Positions 18,587 to 27,860 of a DNA stretch of 64,000 nt are shown one piece after another. The first letter of the stretch is position 1. Each line of letters starts with the position of its first letter. Position numbers and translations under genes: made by a program. Source of the stretch: UBA9676 sp963837105 (GTDB taxonomy: Bacteria > Actinomycetota > Actinomycetes > Streptosporangiales > Streptosporangiaceae); the NCBI GenBank assembly GCA_963837105.1, contig CAWIMG010000019.1, positions 9,940 through 73,939 of the forward strand, in the 5' to 3' direction. The notes beneath the pieces were generated by a model that ran no database searches, was not told the DNA's origin, and saw only the letters and a list, made by a program, of their open reading frames with translations.

Positions 18587-18970
18587 CTACTCGGCCAGAT
18601 GGCAGACTGCCTCGACGTTGTTGCCGTCGGGGTCGCGGACGAACGCCCCGAAGTAGTTCGCGTGGTACTCCGGCCACAGCCGCGGCTCGTGCAGGACCTC
18701 GGCGCCGTGTGCCACGGCGGCGTCAAAGAAGGCCCGGACGGCGGCCCGGCTTGCCGCGGAGAAGGCGATGTGCGATTCCCGGAAGCCCTCACCGGTCGCC
18801 TGGCGGCCGATCCAGAAGTCCGGGGAAGGCGGCACGCCGTAGCCGATAGCCCCGCCGAAGTCCATAATGCGCTGGCCTCCCAGCGGGGCAAGCACAGCGT
18901 CATAGAAGGCGGCACTGGCGGCCAGGTCCGCGCACTGTACTGACAGATGATCAAGCATGAGGTCTATCAT
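18587..18970 (-). CDS. VOC superfamily protein
   Basis: This product of about 127 residues has LDHLSVQCADLAASAAFYDAVL at the N-terminus and FVRDPDGNNVEAVCHLAE at the C-terminus, the common end of glyoxalase/bleomycin-resistance proteins, where the last glutamate is a usual metal ligand. ATG 18970 or ATG 18958 are both possible starts. The longer frame to 19009 is less likely. It is not linked by sequence to a pathway gene. Confidence 0.85.
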   Translation of the reverse strand: MIDLMLDHLSVQCADLAASAAFYDAVLAPLGGQRIMDFGGAIGYGVPPSPDFWIGRQATGEGFRESHIAFSAASRAAVRAFFDAAVAHGAEVLHEPRLWPEYHANYFGAFVRDPDGNNVEAVCHLAE

Positions 18971-19022
18971 GCCAGCACCACCGGCCGCTATCACCTCGGC
19001 ATCAGGCACCGCGGCCCGTGCC

Positions 19023-19997
19023 TTACTGTGCGGTCAGGGCCGGGTTGAGCCGTACGAGCCGTCCCCGGTTTGTCTCGTCGAGTTCGGCGATGGCCTGCCG
19101 TGACTTCACAAAGTCTGAGAATGAGCGATAGCCGAGCGCCTTTTCGCTGAAGGACGGGTCCATCCGCCTCATCTGGCTTTTCACCTCGGAACTGTGCAGC
19201 CAGTCCGCGTCATCTTTTTCCTGGCCGAGCCGCAGCGCCCGTTCCAGCAGCCTGGTCGCCTGCTGCTGCGGGTCTTCGGAATCGGGATCGGTCTCGTCGG
19301 TCACCGCGGCCGCTGGCCGTTTGGTGCGCCGCGAGGCCCGCGCGGGCGGCGCGCTGCCGGGCGCCTCCTGATCAGCCGGCGTTCCGGCCACCCGCGCGGC
19401 TGCCTGCTGGGGAGGCCGGGCGGGTTCGATGCCCGGCAGCGCGTCGTAGGTCACCAGTTCGTCACACGCCGCCGCCAGCGCTTTGCTGGTCGATCCGGCG
19501 ACCCCGACACCTACCACGTAACGTCCCAGGCGCCGGCACCGCTGGGCGAGGGCGATGTAATCGGAGTCCCCGGCCACGATCACCACGTGGGTCAGGTCGG
19601 GCAGGCGGAACATGTCCTCCACCGCATCCACGGCCAGCCTGATGTCGGCACCATTCTTGGCGTAGGCGGCGGCCGGAAACAGCTGCACCAGGTCCACCGC
19701 GCGGCTGACGAGCTGCCCGCGGTAGTCGGCGTTCACCGGGGCTGACCAGTCCGCATAGGCGCGGGTCAGCACGAGCGTGCCGAACGACGAGGCAAAGTCG
19801 ATCACCGCGCCGACGTCCACCGTGGCGGTCCGGAGCTTGTCCGCGACGTCGGGATCGGCCGATCTGTCGGCCCTGTCGAATCCGCGCACCTTGTCACGCT
19901 GGAACTGGCCCCGGCCGTGAAGCTGGTCATACCGTGAGATCACGATGTTGTCGAAGTCGATGTATACGGCGACACGGGTGAGGCCAGGGTCGTTCAT
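19023..19997 (-). CDS. NYN-domain ribonuclease-like protein with C-terminal LOTUS (OST-HTH) domain
   Basis: Residues 1-170 of the 324-residue protein form a NYN/PIN-like domain: AVYIDFDNIVISRYD (first acidic site), KNGADIRLAVDAVEDMF and VVIVAGDSDYIALAQRCRR (GDSD acidic cluster). A Pro/Ala-rich linker is followed by a LOTUS/OST-HTH-like module ending FSEKALGYRSFSDFVKS and ..NRGRLVRLNP. NYN domains are metal-dependent RNases or regulators, and LOTUS modules bind RNA or helicases. ATG 19997 follows the homology; the open frame upstream does not match. Family call is firm, RNA target unknown. Confidence 0.88.
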   Translation of the reverse strand: MNDPGLTRVAVYIDFDNIVISRYDQLHGRGQFQRDKVRGFDRADRSADPDVADKLRTATVDVGAVIDFASSFGTLVLTRAYADWSAPVNADYRGQLVSRAVDLVQLFPAAAYAKNGADIRLAVDAVEDMFRLPDLTHVVIVAGDSDYIALAQRCRRLGRYVVGVGVAGSTSKALAAACDELVTYDALPGIEPARPPQQAAARVAGTPADQEAPGSAPPARASRRTKRPAAAVTDETDPDSEDPQQQATRLLERALRLGQEKDDADWLHSSEVKSQMRRMDPSFSEKALGYRSFSDFVKSRQAIAELDETNRGRLVRLNPALTAQ

Positions 19998-20156
19998 CGC
20001 TGCTCTTCTCGTCCGGGCACCCGCGCGGCCACCTGCCAGGTAACACAGCCGCCAGGATTGATGATCTCCACTGTCGCACAAGCCGCGGCCGTGGCGGGCA
20101 CCACGGCATGAGCGAGCGTGCGTGGCCCGCCACGACGGTTCAGCTCAGCTCGCCGG

Positions 20157-20732
20157 TCAATGGCGGATGCGGTACCGCAGATGAAGTACCCGGCGTCCCT
20201 GGATCACCGTCTCGGGATCTTCCAGGAGATATTGGGCATCGACCGCCCCGAAATAGCGCTTGCCGGAGCCGAACACGACGGGCACGACGTCCATCGCGAC
20301 CTCGTCGATGAGGCCGAGAGCGAAAGCCTGCCCGCCCATGTCGCCGGCTGTGACAGCTACGTCGCGGTCGCCGGCGAGATCCTTTGCCGCCGCAATCGCC
20401 GCGCCCAGGTCCGCGGTAAACAGGCAAGATGCCTCCGGGTGCCAGCCATCTGGCTTGGGCCGGTGCGTCACCACCACGATGTGCTCGCCCGCTGGCGGGC
20501 TACCTTCCCAGCCGTTTGTCAGGTCGAACAGATGCCGTCCCATCACCGTCGTCCCGATGCGTTCCCACATCGGGCGCACATAGCCGAGTGAAGTCTGAGT
20601 TACCTTGAACGGCCCGCCGTCCACGATCTCGGCGTCACCATTGAAATACCAGTCGAACAGCGGACCGACCTCATCGTTGGAGTCCGCGATGAAGCCATCG
20701 ACCGACACCACTGCGTGCATCACAACCGTCAT
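20157..20732 (-). CDS. Dihydrofolate reductase-like (RibD C-terminal family) protein
   Basis: The 191-residue product has the family opening VVMHAVVSVDGFIADSND, a central TTVMGRHLFDLTNGW, then VVVTHRPKPDGWHPEAS and GDRDVAVTAGDMGGQAFALGLIDEVAMDVVPV. This is the RibD_C/DHFR fold used by pyrimidine reductases. Stand-alone copies are common in actinobacteria and usually uncharacterised NAD(P)H reductases. It follows the P-loop gene on the same strand after a 7-bp gap, so it is probably co-transcribed. Confidence 0.87.
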   Translation of the reverse strand: MTVVMHAVVSVDGFIADSNDEVGPLFDWYFNGDAEIVDGGPFKVTQTSLGYVRPMWERIGTTVMGRHLFDLTNGWEGSPPAGEHIVVVTHRPKPDGWHPEASCLFTADLGAAIAAAKDLAGDRDVAVTAGDMGGQAFALGLIDEVAMDVVPVVFGSGKRYFGAVDAQYLLEDPETVIQGRRVLHLRYRIRH

Positions 20733-20739
20733 GCCTTGA

Positions 20740-21261
20740 TCATGCCTGCCAGCCCAGGAACGTCATCACCTCCCGCGCCACGATCCCTATGGGGCGGTCG
20801 TTCCTGATCACCACGTCTTCCAGGCCAGTTCCTTCCGCTGCCGTGATCAATGCGGCTGCTACCCGCAGGTCGTCGCTGCGGCCGCTGGTGACGTCGGCCG
20901 CCAGCCGCTGCTCAATGTCAGGCAACCCGGCCGTCAGGCGCACGACGCGCAGCGGTAGCCCAAGAGCTTCCTGCACGCCCTGCATCTCCCCGGCGCTGCG
21001 GACGAAGTAGGCCAGCACGAACAGGCAGATCCCGGCTCGCCGGTAGTTCGCCACCACGGCCGCCAGGTTGGCCAGCATCAGCCCGAATTCACTCGCACGA
21101 TCAGTAGCGCCCGTGCCTGCCCAGCTCAGGTAGTCCAGGTCGAGCAGCGCGTACGGCTCGTCCCGCTGCTCGAGCAGGTGGGCGATCTCCTCGGCCACCG
21201 AACTCTTGCCCGAACCATAGACCCCGGTGAGCAGGACACCCTCAGCCCTGCGCTCGTTCAC
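20740..21261 (-). CDS. P-loop nucleoside/nucleotide kinase-like protein
   Basis: The 173-residue product contains a Walker A motif GVYGSGKSSVAEEIAHLLEQ at residues 13-32 and LLDLDYLSWAG as the next strand with an acidic residue. A C-terminal helical segment follows (DIEQRLAADVTSGRSDDLRVAAAL). This resembles adenylylsulfate/shikimate kinase-type small P-loop proteins. It sits immediately upstream of the DHFR-like gene. The phosphorylated substrate is unknown. Confidence 0.78.
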   Translation of the reverse strand: MNERRAEGVLLTGVYGSGKSSVAEEIAHLLEQRDEPYALLDLDYLSWAGTGATDRASEFGLMLANLAAVVANYRRAGICLFVLAYFVRSAGEMQGVQEALGLPLRVVRLTAGLPDIEQRLAADVTSGRSDDLRVAAALITAAEGTGLEDVVIRNDRPIGIVAREVMTFLGWQA

Positions 21262-21365
21262 CAGCCAAGACTAGGCCGGCGCTGCATGCCTCACCCTCGC
21301 TCACGGCGGAACTGGCGAGCGGTCCGGTGCCCGCGCGGCGCGGGGAATGTGTTGATGCTGGCCGG

Positions 21366-21905
21366 TCATTGGCCAGTACGCCCGTCGATGCATTCGCGCA
21401 GAAGGTCGGCATGACCGGCGTGCCGCGCATACTCCTCGATCACGTGGACCAGCACGTCCCGCGTGGCCACGGTGCCATCACCGTGCGCCACCTCGCGGCC
21501 CAGGCCGTTCTCTCCGAGGGCATCGAGCCACTCATCCGCCCGGGCGATCTCGGCCTTCCAGGTTGCGAAGGCGTCCTGGACCACGCCAGGGTCCGCAACC
21601 GCGCCTACGAAGTCCCAATCCGCCACGTCCTCGCGCTTGTACAGGCGCGGTCCGTCAGTCCGCCCTTGCAGCACGCGCTGGAACCAGTGGTTCTCGACCT
21701 GAGCCAGATGGCGGACCAGGCCGAGCAAGCTCAAGGTGCTGGGCGGCACCGAGTGAGCGGCGAGCTGGCTTGCGTCCAGCCCCTCGCACTTCATCTCGAT
21801 GGTCAGCCGGTAGTTGCCGAGGTACTCCCGGTAGGTCGCCTTTTCCCCGACGGGGTTGCTGTAGCTCCTGGGATCATCTTCGGGGGCGGTCCACATGTCG
21901 CTCAT
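21366..21905 (-). CDS. DinB/DUF664 family protein
   Basis: The 179-residue product starts MWTAPEDDPRSYSNPVGEKA and carries a four-helix bundle: residues with LLGLVRHLAQVENHWFQRVL (the first metal-type His) and VLVHVIEEYARHAGHADLLRE at the end (the H..H pair). These are DUF664/DinB signatures. Several relatives are mycothiol-dependent transferases, which fits an actinomycete. ATG 21905 was selected over the longer 21941 frame because homology begins here. Substrate unknown. Confidence 0.88.
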   Translation of the reverse strand: MSDMWTAPEDDPRSYSNPVGEKATYREYLGNYRLTIEMKCEGLDASQLAAHSVPPSTLSLLGLVRHLAQVENHWFQRVLQGRTDGPRLYKREDVADWDFVGAVADPGVVQDAFATWKAEIARADEWLDALGENGLGREVAHGDGTVATRDVLVHVIEEYARHAGHADLLRECIDGRTGQ

Positions 21906-22138
21906 AGGCCAACCCAATCCCAGGGCAGCGCCCCTGGGCAAACGGCCTGCGGCGGTGCTCCATCACCGGCAGCCGCCGCCAGGGAGTGGCTGGGCCATCC
22001 CATCGACGGGGCTCGCCTGGTGGCGTGGTGTCCACGCCAGTCGCGGTATGAGAGTGGGCGTCTTGACGTGAGCCTGATACCACTTCCGGCGCTGGGGGCC
22101 TCGTCCCCGGTGCAGGGCGTATCGCCGATGATGGGCGC

Positions 22139-22435
22139 ATGGAGTGGAGCTTCACCGGCGAGGTGATCGAGTGGCGTGGACCCGCGCCGTACCTGTTCGT
22201 GGCCATGACGCCGGAGGAAAGCGAGGATCTCAAGGAGGAAGCCCGCGGCTTGATCTACTGGGGCCAGGTGCCGGTCCACGTCACCATCGGCGGCACCGGG
22301 TTCACCACTGCGCTGTTCCCCAAGGACGGCCGCTATCTCGTGCCGGTCAAGGTGGCGGTGCAGCGGGCGGAGGCGATCGGAGAGGGCGCGATCGTCGAGG
22401 TGGTCGTGCGTCTCAACGCCGCGCGCCGGGAATGA
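22139..22435 (+). CDS. DUF1905 domain protein
   Basis: The 98-residue product is almost wholly a DUF1905 domain: WSFTGEVIEWRGPAPYLFV, then GQVPVHVTIGGTGFTTALFPKDGRYLVPVKVAVQRAE. The domain is a small beta-barrel of unknown function, often fused to OmdA or found alone. It is transcribed divergently from the DinB gene, with about 230 bp between their starts. Confidence 0.88.
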   Translation: MEWSFTGEVIEWRGPAPYLFVAMTPEESEDLKEEARGLIYWGQVPVHVTIGGTGFTTALFPKDGRYLVPVKVAVQRAEAIGEGAIVEVVVRLNAARRE

Positions 22436-22679
22436 CGGGCCGATGGGACTGCGGCAGCCTGACAGCCAGGCCACGCTCGAGGGGCCGTCACATGAGACAC
22501 CGCGCACCGGCCGGGGAGCCATAGGAGAGTGGGAGGTCGGAGGGCATCTTCGCCGGTGCGGGCGCCGTTCGGAGCCGATCACCGCGCACGCCGTCGGCGG
22601 CATGTGAACGCGCGTGTTGGGGCGCGGACGTCGCCGGCCCGCTCGTTCGCAGCCCAGAACATCGGGCACACTCACTGAG

Positions 22680-23063
22680 GTGAGCGTGCAACTGAATCAC
22701 ACCATCGTCTCGTGCCGTGACCAGCAGCGGTCGGCGGCATTCCTGACCGGGATCCTCGGGTTGCCGGCCGCGACCCGGTTCGGGCATTTCCTTGTGGTCG
22801 AAGCCGACAATGGCGTCTCGCTGGACTACTCCGAGACCACCGGGTCGATCACTACCCAGCACTATGCCTTCCTCGTCGGCGAGGAGGAGTTCGATGCGGC
22901 CTTTGGCCGCATCGAAGGCCAGGACCTGCCGTACTGGGCAGATCCTGGCCAGACCCAGCCCGGGGTGATCAACCACCGGGACGGCGGCCGCGGTCTGTAC
23001 TTCGAAGACCCTGACGGCCACCTGCTGGAGATCATCACCCGGCCGTACGGCAGCGGCAGCTAA
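22680..23063 (+). CDS. VOC superfamily protein
   Basis: The GTG 22680 start yields 127 residues, beginning VSVQLNHTIVSCRDQQRSAAFL (first VOC module). It ends with RGLYFEDPDGHLLEIITRPYG, the usual closing strand with a metal-type Glu. The middle contains HYAFLVGEEEFDAAFGRIE. The upstream frame to 22614 has no family match. It stands alone between DUF1905 and a frameshifted monooxygenase gene. Confidence 0.85.
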   Translation: MSVQLNHTIVSCRDQQRSAAFLTGILGLPAATRFGHFLVVEADNGVSLDYSETTGSITTQHYAFLVGEEEFDAAFGRIEGQDLPYWADPGQTQPGVINHRDGGRGLYFEDPDGHLLEIITRPYGSGS

Positions 23064-23600
23064 TCCTCCGCCTGCCCGGTGCGGCCGGGCGGGTTCTAAA
23101 TTGGCGTGCCGTTGACAGACAGCACTTGTTCTGGCCGCCTTGGTGACGGCCATCCCGTTCCCGTTTGCCGCCGCGAGCATCTGGTGGCGAATGGCACTAC
23201 GTCAACTACCTGGCGGTCCTGGTCCGGTTCAGCCAGGTTGACCTCAACGAGATGACCGAACTCGTCACCGAGTCGTGGCGGGTGCTCCCAAGCGACGGCT
23301 CCCGTATACGACGCCGAGCACCCACCCGCACCATGACCGAGATGCCCAGGCCACCCCACCGCACAGGACAACGGATCGGCGTGTACGAATCGCGGCAGAT
23401 GAGGATACGCACGGCCCGCTGTGCAGTGCGAATGCAAACCCCGGTGGCTGGGCCAAGCTGACGGGGCCGGTGCCAGGCAGCGCCTATATTCATGCAGCCC
23501 AGTACCTCCATCACGGTGCCGATCGCGAGGCGTGGGGCCCCTCCCGGATGCGGGCATAGACGCCGTTCGGGGCGCCGGGACGGCTTCGATGCTCATCGGC
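23064..23600. other. Region with no convincing gene
   Basis: Several overlapping open frames cross these 537 bp on both strands, but none resembles a known family or has a ribosome-binding site with consistent codon use. I see no tRNA, hairpin terminator or long repeat. Confidence 0.45.
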
Positions 23601-23962
23601 TCAGGTGTGCCGATGAGGTTTGATCTGCGCTGCGGAAGGGCTACTGCGGCTGTTCCTGCGGTCGAGAACCTCGTAGTGCGCCGAGCGCCGGTCGAAGTCC
23701 GCGAGCACCGCTTGGGCCGGGCCGGTACGTGCGCGGCTCCATAGTCCTGACCCATGAAGGCCTTCCCGCTGTCGAGCTCGTCGAACCACATGAGGGTCAT
23801 GAACTCGACGTCGTTTTCCCGCTCGCGCCGGACCAGATCAATGCAGCGGAACCCAGGGATGCGCCTCGCCTCGATACCAGGAATGACTTCCCCGCGGACA
23901 ATGCGCTCGTAGGCGCTGGCGTTGTCCTTCTTGGTCCAGCCACGCCACACACGGCAGATCAT
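23601..23962 (-). CDS. Antibiotic-biosynthesis-monooxygenase-like protein (frameshifted)
   Basis: The first 80 residues (MICRVWRGWTKKDNASAYER, GEVIPGIEARRIPGFRCIDLV, FMTLMWFDELDSGKAFMG) match the ferredoxin-like dimeric ABM fold. The frame then switches: the last 30 residues (QAVLADFDRRSAHYEVLDRR) lie in another frame ending at 23601. A missing G in the run near 23718 restores a continuous sequence VPARAQAVLADFDRRSAHYEV. The full protein would be about 120 residues. It may be a real pseudogene or a sequence error. ABM proteins act on aromatic or isoprenoid substrates, but the target here is unknown. Confidence 0.78.
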
Positions 23963-24384
23963 GAACCGTGAGCTTAGCCGCGAGCCAATGCCGGTGGCGG
24001 GATGTCACAGCCCCGGCCGCGCAGCGACGTTCGCGCCCAGGCCCGTGAGGTGCACTCACGTGATCGGCGTTGACATGTTCGCGATTGCCGGCACCTGTCC
24101 AGCCTGGCGATCAGCGGTTGCTGATGTCGGTTCGGGGGCAGACCGGGCACACTGGCTACCGCGCTCACTGGCCGGCGTGGGCAGGAACCCGCCAGTCAGT
24201 GCGATGAACCGATGCTGATCCACAATCGTGAGCCCAGGTCTGACAATGGCCTGCTCAGCGATCTGACGTGCTGTCAGCCATAAGCCGTATGTTCACGCAC
24301 TCGGCGGCAGATGCGGTCCACTCAGTCGGCCGCCTCACCGGGTCATGAGAGTGAGTTCCTGGATGGGCGTAGTTGGTGCCAGGC
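23963..24384. other. Region with no convincing gene
   Basis: These 422 bp between the monooxygenase-like and SemiSWEET-like genes hold only short shadow frames. No promoter, repeat or RNA gene was recognised. Confidence 0.45.
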
Positions 24385-24678
24385 TCAGCGATCAGCTCGC
24401 GGCTTTCTGGCATGCCCTCGCCGCAGACGGAGAGCAACGATGATGACGGCTGTCCCGACCAGCAGTGCGACGATGTTAGGGACGACCAGAGCCGGAATCT
24501 CGGCTGCAGCACCATAGGCGATCCACAGCAGGAATCCGACGAGCAGAATTAGGAAATAGGCTACGGACACGTCGCGCGAGGACTGCTCACATAGCATGCG
24601 GCGGATCTGCAGCACAGGTGCGATGCCCATGAGCACCGCCCACGACGATGCGGCAACTGCGAGGGCGGTTTGTGCCAT
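24385..24678 (-). CDS. SemiSWEET-like three-helix membrane protein
   Basis: The 97-residue protein has three hydrophobic helices: MAQTALAVAASSWAVLMGI with the PQ-like MGIAPVLQIRRM, then DVSVAYFLILLVGFLLWIAYG, then IPALVVPNIVALLVGTAVII. The positively charged tail RLRRGHARKP follows. This is the SemiSWEET/PQ-loop layout of small sugar transporters that work as dimers. Sugar specificity is unknown and a non-sugar role is possible. Confidence 0.83.
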   Translation of the reverse strand: MAQTALAVAASSWAVLMGIAPVLQIRRMLCEQSSRDVSVAYFLILLVGFLLWIAYGAAAEIPALVVPNIVALLVGTAVIIVALRLRRGHARKPRADR

Positions 24679-25082
24679 GGCGCTCCTCCGGTGAAGCGCC
24701 CTGGCGGTGCGGATCGTGTTCGCCAGTTACCTGGTGAGGGGCGCAAGCACGACCGAGGACATGCTACCGCCCGTGCGGGCCACGACCACGGCCACAGCAG
24801 GCGTGGTCGGCCTGCTGCTGCCCCGGCTAGTGGCGCGTGGCCCGCTGCCCGGAGACACGGTGCACAGTCGCTGTCGGATCTCCCTTGATGCCCGATACAT
24901 CGGCTTCAGTTGACAAGCGACGCCCACATGCGGCCGGGCTACCGCGACCGCGACAGCGTTCCTTTCAGCTATCCCGAGCCGTCCCGGGCCGCTCGACGGC
25001 TATAGGAGGATCTTCCTGTCCTGGACCTCCTGAGGCAGCCCCGATCCCGCGTTGAGCGCAATGGGCTGCGAATCTGGAAGCC
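24679..25082. other. Region with no convincing gene
   Basis: Apparent frames here overlap the neighbouring genes or are low-complexity. The 404 bp separate divergent genes and probably hold their promoters, but no consensus elements stand out. Confidence 0.4.
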
Positions 25083-25751
25083 ATGCAACCTGAATCCGCA
25101 AACAATCCATCCGTCCCCCCGGCGCTGGCATCGGCCCGGACGAAACTGCTTGTGTCCTTGGCTGCGGCGATCGTTGGGGGTACGGCCGCTGCCGTGGCAG
25201 GCGCGGCCTGGGCAGCGCCTTTGATCGGCTGGGACATCCTGGCGGTGGTCTTCTGCGTCTGGGTGTGGGCCACCGTTTGGAGGCTGGACGCGAAATCGAC
25301 GGCGAGCCATGCCAAGCGGGAGGACCCCAGCTTCGACCTGGCTGACCTGGTGGTGCTTGGCGCGGCGATCGCCAGCTTGATCGCCGTGGGGGTCGTGCTG
25401 GCCGGGGCCGGTCGTGTCACCGGAAACCTGAAGTACCTGCAGGCAGGTTTCGCGGTTCTGTCCGTGTTCGTGTCCTGGACCCTCATCCATACCGTATTCA
25501 CGCTGAGATACGCGCGCCTCTACTACTCCGGCCAGGCCGGGGGAATCGACTTCAACGAGACCGGCGCCCCAGATTACAGAGACTTCGCCTACCTGTCCTT
25601 CACGATTGGCATGACGTTTCAGGTCTCGGACACCAACATTCAGTCCAAGCAGATCCGGCGGACTGCGCTGCGGCACGCGTGGCTGTCGTTTCCCCTGGGT
25701 GTCGTGATCATCGCAACGTCGATTAACCTCGTGTCCGGACTGGCCAAATGA
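25083..25751 (+). CDS. DUF1345 integral membrane protein
   Basis: The 222-residue product has about five hydrophobic segments (LLVSLAAAIVGGTAAAVAGA, WDILAVVFCVWVWATVW, LVVLGAAIASLIAVGVVLAG, LQAGFAVLSVFVSWTLIH, and a C-terminal LSFPLGVVIIATSINLV). It also has the family motif YRDFAYLSFTIGMTFQVSD. DUF1345 proteins are widespread, uncharacterised inner-membrane proteins. Start ATG 25083. No operon partner is evident. Confidence 0.88.
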   Translation: MQPESANNPSVPPALASARTKLLVSLAAAIVGGTAAAVAGAAWAAPLIGWDILAVVFCVWVWATVWRLDAKSTASHAKREDPSFDLADLVVLGAAIASLIAVGVVLAGAGRVTGNLKYLQAGFAVLSVFVSWTLIHTVFTLRYARLYYSGQAGGIDFNETGAPDYRDFAYLSFTIGMTFQVSDTNIQSKQIRRTALRHAWLSFPLGVVIIATSINLVSGLAK

Positions 25752-26749
25752 CGGAAACCAGCTCAACGCTCCGGTCGGCGCCCGGGGTATGCCATCCAGC
25801 CGGGTAGGCTCAAGCTCGGTCACTTTGACAGCTGGCGGGCCAGGATGCGGCCGCCGTGTGGGGGCGTGGCTTCGGGCGTGGGCCTGGCTCTCCGGACACA
25901 CCGCCGCGGTCCCCCTCTGCGGCTGCATCGCGATCCTGCTGCTTGGATGTCGGTCGGCGCCGGTCACCGGGTCGTGGCCGTCGCCGCCGTCGCCAAGGAC
26001 CGCGACGACCTGATCCGCCAGCGCGAGACCGCCCGCGCCTACACCGCCAGCACGCCCCGCAGCGGCACCGCGGGCAGCGATGCCGCCCGCAACCAGGGCC
26101 GGCGGAGGGCCAGCCCGGCCGGGCGTCCCCGTCGGCGCGCCCGCACCGGCGGGGACGCCCGGCGAACCGAAGCCGTCCGTAACCGCGGCGGCCCACCCAT
26201 GTAGAGACGGTTCCCCACTGCACGGCGCTCATGTTGCCATCATGGGGGACGGCACGGACTGCCCGACAGGGCCCTACCCCGGCTAGTGTCCAGCGCATAT
26301 TCGGCAGGGACCGGTGACACTCAGCGCCTCTCCTGACGGGGACTCACGCTGCGTGATCGGCATTCAGCTCATGCGCAGCGAATATTAGGCCCTGTCGGCA
26401 GCCGTCTTCGCGGGGTAACGTGAGCATGTTGCTCCAGACCCTGGTGACTGGTGCATCCGTGAGCAGGCGGCTGCACCGAGGGGTCAGGAGCATTTCGTGT
26501 ACGGAAGCGCCGCAGCAGAGACGAAAAGGGTGGCAGCCTGCCGGTTCCAGAGTGACGACTCGCTGGCTGCTGATCAAGCTCGCTGCGGCAGCAAAGCCGG
26601 GAACGACCGTGCGCCAGGCGCGATACGTGTCTCCCAGGCGGCGGCCGCCCGGCGTCCTCCCCGGCACCGGCGACGTCGCTGCAACCGCACCCGCCTCCTG
26701 CCCGCGCCACTCCACCGCCGGTGAAAGACCAGACCGATCGGAGTAACTG
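25752..26749. other. About 1 kb without a recognisable gene
   Basis: Several frames run through this stretch on both strands (for example 25845-26204 forward and 26344-27129 reverse), but they are Arg/Gly/Pro-rich and lack family features. It may be eroded DNA of the accessory region. A search against protein databases would be needed to exclude a rare small protein. Confidence 0.4.
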
Positions 26750-27199
26750 ATGAGTCTGGCCGCCCGCGAGCAACGGATTCTCGATGGCATAGAGACCGCG
26801 TTGCAGGCAGGGGAGACCCACCTGACGTCGATGTTCGCGATCTTCACATGCCTGACCGGAGACGAAGAAAAACCCGGGACGGAAGAGCTGGCGGACCGGT
26901 CCCGGCGGCCGCGGCGCTGGCTGAACGCGCCGCGGGCCACGGGTCGGCATCCCCGGAATGCTTGGTGGCGGTCACCTTCCCGGGCCCCGTGGTCGACAGG
27001 CCGGCCGACCGCGAAGCTGCGCGCGATCGCGCTGATCCCGGTCGCGGTCGCGGCCATCGCCTCCATCGTGCTCCTCGGCATGATCACGGCCAGCATGCGC
27101 TCGTGCGGACAGGTGAACGCGGGGCACACCTACGAACGTGCCCCTAGCCGGGCCATGACCTGCCAGCCATCGTCGCCAGTGCCAAGGCGCGGCCCATAG
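26750..27199 (+). CDS. DUF3040-like small membrane protein
   Basis: The 149-residue product opens MSLAAREQRILDGIETALQA, similar to the (L/E)xxRRLLExIExxLxxxD start of DUF3040 proteins. It has one clear membrane helix later (LRAIALIPVAVAAIASIVLLGMI). The C-terminus is Arg/Pro-rich. DUF3040 proteins are common, uncharacterised actinobacterial membrane proteins. Call is tentative because the family is loosely conserved. Confidence 0.6.
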   Translation: MSLAAREQRILDGIETALQAGETHLTSMFAIFTCLTGDEEKPGTEELADRSRRPRRWLNAPRATGRHPRNAWWRSPSRAPWSTGRPTAKLRAIALIPVAVAAIASIVLLGMITASMRSCGQVNAGHTYERAPSRAMTCQPSSPVPRRGP

Positions 27200-27215
27200 C
27201 AGCACCGCCACCCGA

Positions 27216-27860
27216 TCAGAGGCAGAGCATCGGTGTGGCGGGAGCGGCCAGGCTGGCCTGGCAGTAGGGCAGGCCTTGTTGCTGGCAGAACGCTTCGATC
27301 AGGGCCTGGGCGCGGCGCAGGTTGAGACGGGGCATGGAGGGGAACAGGTGGTGCTCGATCTGGTAATTCAGGCCGCCTAGGGCGAGGTCGGTCAGCCAGC
27401 CGCCGCGCACATTGCGGGAGGCGAGCACCTGACGGCGCAGGAAGTCACTCCGGCCGCCCGCAGCCAGGACGGGCATGCCCTTGTGGTTGGGGGCGAAGGA
27501 GCAGCCCAGGTACAGGCCGAACAGGCCCTGCTGCACGATGATGAACACCACGACCTTGACCGGTGAGAGCACCAGGAACACCGCGGTGAGGTAACCGGCG
27601 CCATAGACGGTGAACAGCGCCCTCCCAGGACCGGTGGCGGGCTGCCCGGCGTGCCAGCGCCTGGACGCTCGCGACGTGCAGGCTGACCGCTTCGCCAAGC
27701 AGCAGCGGGAAGAACAGGTACCGCCGGGTGGCGGAACACCAGCTGGGCCACGCCCCGGCTAGCGCGCGCCTGCGCGGCGGTGAAGGCCAGCGCACCGACG
27801 GCGATGTCAGGATCCGCGCTTCCTGGTTGGGGTGGCCGCGTGTGCGCCATCTGGAAGGAC
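27216..27860 (-). pseudogene. Acyl-CoA/fatty-acid desaturase remnant
   Basis: The C-terminal third is well preserved: FGLYLGCSFAPNHKGMPVL, then NYQIEHHLFPSMPRLNLRRA, the third histidine box of membrane desaturases, and GLPYCQASL. Before it, recognisable pieces appear in other frames: ADPDIAVGALAFTAAQARAS and YLFFPLLLGEAVSLHVASVQAL. At least two frame changes are needed to join them. The first histidine box and N-terminal helices are not found upstream, so the gene is also truncated. It is a decayed or partly lost desaturase, not a functional enzyme as read here. Confidence 0.8.

Noticed and set aside
25810..26298. Minus-strand Arg/Gly/Cys-rich frame
   Set aside because: Low-complexity composition and no start signal or homology by eye.
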